Origin: Sorangium aterium
Lineage (GTDB): Bacteria > Myxococcota_A > Polyangia > Polyangiales > Polyangiaceae
Assembly: GCF_028368935.1 (NCBI RefSeq)
Contig: NZ_JAQNDK010000003.1
Location: 1,612,001-1,676,000 of the forward strand
Reading direction: 5' to 3'
DNA length: 64,000 bases
Part shown: positions 8,974 to 15,800 of the stretch, piece by piece
How the letters are laid out: each line of letters opens with the position of its first letter
Numbering within the stretch: the first letter of the stretch is position 1
Program-made: the position numbers and the translations under genes
The notes under the pieces: model-generated
Seen by the model: only the letters and a program-made list of their open reading frames with translations
What the model was told of the DNA's origin: nothing
Database searches by the model: none

Positions 8974-9423
8974 TCAGCGGTGGTTCCGCGCGACCTGGAG
9001 CTGGTGGAGGCTCACCGCCAGGTCGACCTGGCGGCGCAGATCCGAGGCGATCCAGGGCTTCGTGATGATCCGGAAGGCCGCGCTTTCCCGGGAGATCTTC
9101 TGGATCTGCTCGACGTCCGTCGGGGCGCAGACCAGCACCGGGACGTAGCTCAGCCCCTGCCGGCGCAGCTCGCGCAGCAGCGCGAGCCCGCTGAAATGAG
9201 GCATCCGATAGTCGGCGACGACCACGGCGGGCGGCTCCTTCACCGCAGCCGCCAGCGCGCGGCGAGGGTCCCCGAAGGTGCGGACCTGGTAGCCGGAGCG
9301 GAGCGCCCGATCCATGAGGTCCAGGTTGAGCTCCTCATCGTCGACGGCGTAGAGGAGGGCTCCTTGGCCCCGACCACTCGAAGGTGGCGGCATGCTGCCG
9401 GAGTGCGGGGCATTGCCCATCAA
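8974..9423 (-). CDS. stand-alone response regulator receiver domain protein
   Basis: 149 aa: a single receiver domain after a ~20-residue Ser/Pro-rich leader. The acidic pocket is D28/D29 (YAVDDEE), the phospho-acceptor is D71 (VVVADYRMPHFSG) and the switch lysine is K122 (IITKPW). No output domain is present, so it probably signals by protein contact. Such CheY-like proteins with the YRMP and KPW forms often accompany HD-GYP or hybrid kinases, but no kinase is adjacent here. It is divergent from the large Ser/Thr kinase gene. Confidence 0.9.
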   Translation of the reverse strand: MMGNAPHSGSMPPPSSGRGQGALLYAVDDEELNLDLMDRALRSGYQVRTFGDPRRALAAAVKEPPAVVVADYRMPHFSGLALLRELRRQGLSYVPVLVCAPTDVEQIQKISRESAAFRIITKPWIASDLRRQVDLAVSLHQLQVARNHR

Positions 9424-9690
9424 GCGCGAGGGTATCAGACCTCTTCCTCCCGCACCACGCGCTCAAGCCGAGGCGATCTGGTTGCCTGCATCACGCCAGC
9501 GAAGGCAGCCGAGCGCACGACACCACGGGAAGGCCGGTAGAGGTGGGACTCGCGTCGACCCGACACCCGGCCGGCCCCGGCCTGCCTCGCGTCGCTTCAG
9601 CCGACCTCGAGGCGGCGCGAGCGATCAACCTGGACCGGCAGCGGCGTTCACGATCCACTCCGGCGGCGTTCGGCGGTAAGAGATCAGGAG

Positions 9691-12600
9691 ATGCCCGCTC
9701 GCGATGGATTGCTCGAGGTCGGCGCGCTCGTGGACGGCCGGTATCAGGTGCTCGGCCACCTCGGGAGCGGCGGCCATAGCGTCGTCTACGATGCGCGCCA
9801 GATCGTGACCACCCAGCGCGTGGCGCTCAAGCTGCTTCGGCCCGAGGTGCTGCGGCGCTCGCGGGAGTCGGGCTCCCAGGAAGCGCGCTTCGAGCGGGAG
9901 ATGCAGGTCATCGCCCAGCTGAGCCACCCGAACATCGTTCGCCTGCTCGACGCCGGGCGCCTGCCCGAGGGCGAGCTCTACCTTGCGCTCGAGTACGTCG
10001 ACGGCGAGACGCTGACCGCGCGCTGCCAGCGTACGAGGGGGGTCGAGCCGAGCGAGGCGAAGCGGCTGATGCTGCAGGTGCTCGACGCCATCGGCTTCGC
10101 CCACGAGCGCGGCGTCGTGCACCGCGACCTCAAGCCGCACAACATCATGGTCGCCGGGTCGGGCAAGCGGACACACGCCAAGGTGCTGGATTTCGGCATC
10201 GCCGCGCTCATCGGCGAGGCCCGGTCCGCCGACTACCGCGCGCTCACCCCCACCGGGGAGTTCAACGGGACCCCGGCCTACATGGCCCCGGAGCAGCTCG
10301 TGCAGTCCACCCCGACCACAGCGGCGGACATCTATGCATGGGGGCTCACCTTTCTTGAGTGCCTGATCGGCGCGCCCGTGATGCACGAGGCCACGGTCGC
10401 GGAGGTCATCTTCCGCCAGCTGAGCCCCGAGCCGGTGCCGATCCCCCGCGCGCTCCGCGGCCACCCCCTCGGCGCGCTGCTCGAGCAGGCGACCGCCAAG
10501 TCGCCGGCGCACCGCTTCCGGTCCGCCCGCGAGGCCTACGAGCTGCTGGAGGAGTGCGACGTGTCGGAGATCCCGTGGCCGCTGCCGCCCGATCCCGGCC
10601 ACGCCGCCTCGCAGAAGGAGCGCGGCGGCGCCCTGGAGCAGCGGGCGATCGCGACGCGACCGGCGCGGCAGGTCGAGGCCGAGCAGGAGACCCAGCTCGT
10701 GCCCTCCGAGCAGATCGAGCCGCCGCCGGGCACGGTGCGCAAATCCCCCGAGCAGCAGCGGCAGGACGAGCGGCTCGGCGCCGCGCCGACGCTCGCGATC
10801 CCAGGCCGCAACCTCGCGCCCGCCGCGGCGCCGGCGAGGCCGATCCGCAACGCGTCGATCCACCTGGGCGCCTCCGGGAGCCCAGAGACGGCGCCGGCGA
10901 CGAACTTCACCTCCCGCCCCAGCGTCGCGCCCGGGACGCGGCCGATGTCCACCAGCGGGCGCGGCGAGCGCCGCCAGCTCACCGTGCTGGTCTGCGGGCT
11001 CGCCGGCGCCGAGCGCATCGCGGACACGGTCGACAGCGAGGCGTTCCACGAGCTCGTCCAGATGTATCAGGCGGTGTGCGCCCAGGTGATCGGGGCGCAC
11101 GAGGGGGTCTTCCTCCGCTCCCCAGGCGAGGAGACGATCGCGTATTTCGGCCACCCCGTCGCGAGGGAGGACGACGCCCTCCGCGCCGTGCAGGCGGCGC
11201 TCGATCTGGTCGAGCAGATGTCCCGCCTGAACGCGCGCGAGCTCGTGTCCATGCCGCTGTCCGTGCAGGTCGGCGTGCACACAGGGATCGTCGTCGTGGC
11301 GGACAGCGACGCCGCGCCCTCGCTCGCAGGCCCGACCTTGAACGCCGCGACGCAGCTGAAGGCCCACGCGGAGCCGGGCACGGTGCTCGTCAGCCGCGCG
11401 ACGCTGAAGCTCGTCGAGGGCTATTACCACGTGGACGCACTCGGCGAGATCAGCCCGAAAGAGGCGCGCCAGCCGATCGAGGTCTTCGCGGTGCACGGGC
11501 GCACGACCGCGCGGGACCGGCTGGACGCGAGGATGCAGCACGGGCTCACGCCGCTCGTCGGGAGAGACAGCGAGCTCGACGAGATCGCCGCCCGGTGGAC
11601 GCGGGCCGCGGGGGGCGCGGGGCAGGTCGTGCTGATGACGGGCGAGGCGGGGATCGGCAAGTCGCGGAGCGTGCGCGCGTTCCGCGACCGGCTGGCCGGG
11701 ACGCCGCACCTGTGGCTCGAGGCGCGCTGCTCGCCGCAGCTCCAGAACAGCGCCTTCTATCCGGTGATCGAGCTGCTCAAGGCGCTGCTCGCGGGCGATC
11801 GCGAGCGCGCGAGCACGCTGAGCGGCGCCGCGCCGTCGACGGAGCGCGGCGCAGGGATCGAGCCGCGCGAAGACCGGCTCGCGCGGCTGGAGAAGCTGCT
11901 CGCCGAGGCGGAGGCGGGGCCGCTCGCCGTCCCGCTGCTCGCCGCGCTGCTGTCGATCCCGACCGAGGGACGCCACCCCGTGCCGGCGCTCACCCCGCAG
12001 CGCCAGCGGCAGGAGACCATCTCTTCGCTCCTGCAGCTCTTCCTCGGGCTCGCCGATCGGCAGCCGCTCGTGCTCACGGCCGAGGACCTGCACTGGGCCG
12101 ACCCGTCGACCCTGGAGCTGCTCGGCCGGCTCATCGACGAGGGGCGGCCGTCTCCGCTGCTGCTGCTCCTGACCGCGCGCCCGACGTTCGCGCCGCCGTG
12201 GCCGGTGCGTTCGCACTTCACCCAGATCTACCTCGCCCCGCTCAACGCCGAGCGAATGCGGGCGCTCGTCCAGCAGCTGGCCGGCGCGTACGCGACGAGC
12301 GGCGCGCCGGGCATGAAGGCGTCGCTGCCGGACGAGGTGATCCGGACGCTCGCCGAGCGCAGCGATGGCGTCCCGCTGTTCGCCGAGGAGCTCACGCGCA
12401 TGGTGGTCGAGTCGGCCGCCGCGCAGGCCGCCGCAGGGGAGTCGACCGGCGCGCCGAGCGCCGCGCGCCCGGGGGTGGGCGCGCTCGAGATCCCGACCAC
12501 CCTCCAGCACTCGCTGATGTCGCGCCTCGATCGCCTGGGCCCCGCCAAGGAGGTCGCGCAGCTCGGCGCGGTGTTCGGCCGATCGTTCGGCTACGAGGCG

Positions 12601-14118
12601 CTCGAGCAGTGCGCGGCGGGCAGCGCGGGCGCCGAGCCGCTGCTCATGGCGTCGAGCCCCGAGGCGCTGCGCGAGGCGCTCGCGCAGCTCGTCGACGCCG
12701 AGCTGCTCTTCCAGCGGGGGCGCCCCCCGCGCTCGACGTACACGTTCAAGCACGCGCTGGTGCAGGATGCCGCCTACCAGTCGCTGCTCCGCAGCACCCG
12801 GCAGGTGTACCACGCGCGCATCGCCGCCGTCCTCGCCGAGCGCTCCACGGATACGCCGCCCGAGCTGCTCGCGCGGCACTACACAGAGGCCGCGCTGATC
12901 GGCCCCGCCGTCGCTGCGTGGCAGCGCGCGGGCGAGGCCTCGCTGTTCTCGTCGGCGCACGCCGAGGCGATCAGCCAGCTCAGCCGCGGGCTCGAGCTCC
13001 TCAAGCAGCTCCCGGAGACGAACGAGCGGACGCGCCACGAGATCACGCTGCAGACCACGCTCGGCGTCCCGCTGATGATCACGCGCGGCTACGCCGCCCC
13101 GGAGGTCGAGGCGACGTACGCGCGCGCGCACGCGCTCTGCCGCGAGGCGGGCTCCTCGCCGCAGCTCTTCCCCGCGCTGTGGGGGCTCTGGATCTTCTTC
13201 CACGTCCGCGGCGACTACGCGCTGGCGGAGCAGCACGGCGAGCAGCTGCTCGCGCTCGCCGAGAGCACGGGCGACGCCGGCATCACGCTGGGCGCCCACC
13301 AGGCGCTCGGCGCGACGCGCTTCCTCCGCGGGCACCTCCGCGAGGCCCGCGAGCACTTCAACAAGGTGCTCGCGCTCTACGATCCCGCGCGTCACCTCCC
13401 GCTCGCCTTCCTCTTCGGCCAGGACGCCGCGGCGTTCTCCCTGTCCCACCTCGCCTGGATCGCGCTCCACCTCGGCGAGCCGGAGCGCGCCAGGGCCTCG
13501 GTCGACGAGGCGATCGCGCTGTGCGAGGAGCTGAACCAGCCCGTGAGCCGCGGCTTCGTCGAGCACTTCGCGGCCGTGCTGTGCTGCCTGCTCGGCGATC
13601 TCGCGGGCGCGGAGGCGCACGCGCACGCGCTCAGCAAGCTCTCCGAGGAGGTGGGCATGCCCCACTGGGCGGCGCTCAGCCAGATCGACCTCGGCTGGGC
13701 GACGGCGGCGCGCGCGGCCGATGGCCCGGCCGGCGAGGCGGCGCGCGCGCGCCACGCGGAGGGCGCCGCGCGCATCCGCGGAGGCCTGGCGATGCTGACG
13801 GGCGTCGGCAGCCGCGTGTCGCTCACCTACTGGCGGTCAGCGCTCATCGAGGCGGAGCTCGGCGCGGGCAACGTCGACGAGGCCAGCGCGCTGCTCGCCG
13901 ACACGCGGGCCTTCGTCGAGAAGAGCGACGAGCGCTACTTCGAGCCAGAGCTCTATCGGCTCGAGGGCGAGATCGCCCTCGCGCGCGGCGCGCCGACGGC
14001 CGCGGAGGCGCGAGATCGGGCCGAGGCAGCCTTCCGGCGCGGGCGCGAGATCGCGGAGGGTCAGGGCGCGCTCGGCCTTCTGGCGCGTCTCTCCGAGCGC
14101 CGCGCGGCCCTCCCCTGA
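9691..14118 (+). CDS. Ser/Thr protein kinase fused to degenerate nucleotide cyclase, AAA ATPase and TPR-like repeats
   Basis: 1475 aa. Hanks-type kinase at ~18-285: glycine loop LGSGGHSVVYD, Lys in VALKLL, catalytic HRDLKPHN (~145), DFG and GTPAYMAPEQ are intact. A Pro-rich linker follows, then a class III cyclase-like domain from ~427 (RRQLTVLVCGLAG to GVHTGIVVV). Its two metal-binding Asp positions read G and E (VCGLAG; PGEETIAYFG), so cyclase activity is doubtful. Next comes a STAND/AAA ATPase with Walker A GEAGIGKS (~650) and Walker B LVLTAEDLHWAD (~797). The C-terminal ~550 residues are TPR-like helical repeats. Family knowledge suggests phosphorylation-gated signalling with the TPR region sensing a partner. 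An AGGAG run abuts the ATG, so SD spacing is poor. Confidence 0.92.
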   Translation: MPARDGLLEVGALVDGRYQVLGHLGSGGHSVVYDARQIVTTQRVALKLLRPEVLRRSRESGSQEARFEREMQVIAQLSHPNIVRLLDAGRLPEGELYLALEYVDGETLTARCQRTRGVEPSEAKRLMLQVLDAIGFAHERGVVHRDLKPHNIMVAGSGKRTHAKVLDFGIAALIGEARSADYRALTPTGEFNGTPAYMAPEQLVQSTPTTAADIYAWGLTFLECLIGAPVMHEATVAEVIFRQLSPEPVPIPRALRGHPLGALLEQATAKSPAHRFRSAREAYELLEECDVSEIPWPLPPDPGHAASQKERGGALEQRAIATRPARQVEAEQETQLVPSEQIEPPPGTVRKSPEQQRQDERLGAAPTLAIPGRNLAPAAAPARPIRNASIHLGASGSPETAPATNFTSRPSVAPGTRPMSTSGRGERRQLTVLVCGLAGAERIADTVDSEAFHELVQMYQAVCAQVIGAHEGVFLRSPGEETIAYFGHPVAREDDALRAVQAALDLVEQMSRLNARELVSMPLSVQVGVHTGIVVVADSDAAPSLAGPTLNAATQLKAHAEPGTVLVSRATLKLVEGYYHVDALGEISPKEARQPIEVFAVHGRTTARDRLDARMQHGLTPLVGRDSELDEIAARWTRAAGGAGQVVLMTGEAGIGKSRSVRAFRDRLAGTPHLWLEARCSPQLQNSAFYPVIELLKALLAGDRERASTLSGAAPSTERGAGIEPREDRLARLEKLLAEAEAGPLAVPLLAALLSIPTEGRHPVPALTPQRQRQETISSLLQLFLGLADRQPLVLTAEDLHWADPSTLELLGRLIDEGRPSPLLLLLTARPTFAPPWPVRSHFTQIYLAPLNAERMRALVQQLAGAYATSGAPGMKASLPDEVIRTLAERSDGVPLFAEELTRMVVESAAAQAAAGESTGAPSAARPGVGALEIPTTLQHSLMSRLDRLGPAKEVAQLGAVFGRSFGYEALEQCAAGSAGAEPLLMASSPEALREALAQLVDAELLFQRGRPPRSTYTFKHALVQDAAYQSLLRSTRQVYHARIAAVLAERSTDTPPELLARHYTEAALIGPAVAAWQRAGEASLFSSAHAEAISQLSRGLELLKQLPETNERTRHEITLQTTLGVPLMITRGYAAPEVEATYARAHALCREAGSSPQLFPALWGLWIFFHVRGDYALAEQHGEQLLALAESTGDAGITLGAHQALGATRFLRGHLREAREHFNKVLALYDPARHLPLAFLFGQDAAAFSLSHLAWIALHLGEPERARASVDEAIALCEELNQPVSRGFVEHFAAVLCCLLGDLAGAEAHAHALSKLSEEVGMPHWAALSQIDLGWATAARAADGPAGEAARARHAEGAARIRGGLAMLTGVGSRVSLTYWRSALIEAELGAGNVDEASALLADTRAFVEKSDERYFEPELYRLEGEIALARGAPTAAEARDRAEAAFRRGREIAEGQGALGLLARLSERRAALP

Positions 14119-14230
14119 GCGGAGGGCGACGCGCTGGAAGAGATGAAGCAGCGCGCCCAGGCGGCGCGTCCCGCCGCGTCCCGCCGCGATGCGACCGCCG
14201 GAGACGCCGCAGGAGCTCCGGAGCGCGGCG

Positions 14231-15604
14231 CTAGAGCGCGCCGTGACTGGGCATCGGCACCCGCCAGGCGACGATCTCGGCGTGCTGCTCGCGGCTGAAG
14301 GGCCGCTCGAGGAGCCGCGAGCAGGACTGCCGTGAGCGGAACAGCTCGAGGATGTAGCCCATGCGCTCGGGCAGCGACGCCCAGTCCTCTGCGCCGCAGC
14401 CGTGCGTCGTCTGGTCGTGCGCGCCGTACTCGCTCAGGAGCTCGCGGAGCTCGCGATCCTCGATGGTCGCGAGCTCGGCGCAGTGGAGCGGCAAGCCGGG
14501 CGGCGCGGGCAGGTCGTGGCCGAGATCCAGGAGCTCGTCCGGCAGGCGCATGGTCATCATTTCCTTCGTGGCCAGCAGGCGCCAGAGCGCCTGCACCTTC
14601 TCGGCCTGCTCCCGGATGACGGACCTCAGCGCCTCGGGCAGGAGCCGTCCGGGGACGCCGACCGAGTCGCGCACGCAGCGGACGGGCGCGTTGAGCGCCC
14701 GCGCGATGTACGGCTGGAGCCGCACCTGCTCGTGCAGCCCGACGAGCGCATTGGCGAGGAGGATCAGCTCCGCTTTCCTGTCCTTGTCCTCCGTGAGCAT
14801 CGCCTCGTGGTAGCGCACCACGGCGCTGCGGAGCAGCCCCTGTCCGCCCTCCCGAGACTCCCCTGTCTGCAGCCCGTCGAGCAGGGCGGCGAGCTGCGCG
14901 TCGCCGGGCCGCGGGCACTCTCGATAGAGCTGGATCATGCGGACGAACAGGGGTCCGAGCTCCTCGAAGACCTTGAGATTGCCGAGGGCGATGTCCGAGC
15001 TCAGCTCGCGCAAGATCCGCTCTGGGATCTCCATCAGATCGAGTCCATGACCCCACCAGGGCGTGAGCAGGTTGACGCCGCTGACGAGCGGAGCGCGCTC
15101 GGGCTCGCCCTTGCCGCGCCCCGTCGCGATGCCGGCGCGCTGCGAGATCACCTCCCGCTCGTCCTCGTCCGAGAGGATCAGCTCCCGGAGCACCGCCGGC
15201 ACCTCCTCGTTGCGGATGAAACGCCCGGCCGTCTTCGAGGCCCACGTGGCGAAGGTGCACCAGTGGGCGTTGCGTCCGCCGAGCAGCTTCACGAGCTCCG
15301 CGGAGATCTCGTAGTAGCACTGGGTGATGAGCAGGTTGCGCAGCACCGGCTGCCGCTCCAGCGCGATGACCGCAGGCACATGGTCGAGCAGCGAAGGCAG
15401 CTCGGACACCTCCGAGAGCCGCACGCCAGAGTGCGTCCTCGCGGTGGTCCGCGCCGGGCGCTCCACGACGCCGCTTCGCGTCACCCGGAGCGCCGGCGCC
15501 TCCGCGGGCGACGAGAGGGAAGGCCGATAGACACCATCCTGGAAATGGCCGGAGTGCTCGCTCGCCGCTACCGCAGCCATCAGCGGCTTCACAGGGGTCG
15601 TCAT
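14231..15604 (-). CDS. conserved hypothetical protein, helix-rich, 457 aa
   Basis: I do not recognise this family. Codon use is that of a real gene and the product looks soluble: no signal peptide or membrane segment. After ~85 variable residues there is a conserved-looking block, VLRNLLITQCYYEISAEL and NAHWCTFATWASKTAGRFIR (~110-155), rich in Trp, Cys and His. It is followed by long amphipathic helices with an NLLTPWWGHGLDL segment. The C-terminus contains HDQTTHGCG and is otherwise charged. The invariant-looking HWCTFATWAS could be a cofactor pocket, but that is only an impression. Upstream (15689-15779) lies an unusual palindrome plus 10-bp repeat array that may control it. Confidence 0.7.
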   Translation of the reverse strand: MTTPVKPLMAAVAASEHSGHFQDGVYRPSLSSPAEAPALRVTRSGVVERPARTTARTHSGVRLSEVSELPSLLDHVPAVIALERQPVLRNLLITQCYYEISAELVKLLGGRNAHWCTFATWASKTAGRFIRNEEVPAVLRELILSDEDEREVISQRAGIATGRGKGEPERAPLVSGVNLLTPWWGHGLDLMEIPERILRELSSDIALGNLKVFEELGPLFVRMIQLYRECPRPGDAQLAALLDGLQTGESREGGQGLLRSAVVRYHEAMLTEDKDRKAELILLANALVGLHEQVRLQPYIARALNAPVRCVRDSVGVPGRLLPEALRSVIREQAEKVQALWRLLATKEMMTMRLPDELLDLGHDLPAPPGLPLHCAELATIEDRELRELLSEYGAHDQTTHGCGAEDWASLPERMGYILELFRSRQSCSRLLERPFSREQHAEIVAWRVPMPSHGAL

Positions 15605-15688
15605 TCTCCCGTGCTATCTCCAATCGCTACTAGCTGTCCATACCTGTCCATAAGTTCATGATGAAAAAGGCCGGCTGGCACACGGGAT

Positions 15689-15728
15689 GCTGAACATGTG
15701 ACGCCGGTCACACAGCGACATGTTCAGC
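15689..15728. promoter_or_regulatory. nested palindrome upstream of the 14231-15604 gene
   Basis: Perfect 11-bp arms GCTGAACATGT (15689-15699) and ACATGTTCAGC (15718-15728) enclose an inner GTGAC-GCCG-GTCAC inverted repeat. It sits 85 bp upstream of the hypothetical gene's ATG and downstream of the transglycosylase stop. It could be an operator or a terminator for the upstream gene, but there is no T-tract. Confidence 0.45.
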
Positions 15729-15779
15729 GGCGTTCAGCCACGTTTAGCCACGCTCGGGCATGCTCGGCCGCGTTCGGCC
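15720..15779. repeat. six imperfect 10-bp tandem repeats
   Basis: Six consecutive 10-mers share the consensus RYGYTCRGCC (for example GCGTTCAGCC, ACGTTTAGCC, GCGTTCGGCC). They overlap the right arm of the adjacent palindrome and fill the gap between the 3' end of the transglycosylase gene and the hypothetical gene. The 10-bp period places each copy on the same DNA face. Confidence 0.6.
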
Positions 15780-15800
15780 GATTGAACAGGCCCAGCGGCC

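Noticed and set aside
9625..13755. A 1376-residue minus-strand open frame opposite the kinase gene
   Set aside because: It is Arg/Leu/Glu/Ala-rich with no domain motif and lies exactly antisense to a kinase-AAA-TPR gene with clear catalytic residues. High third-position GC removes stop codons on this strand.
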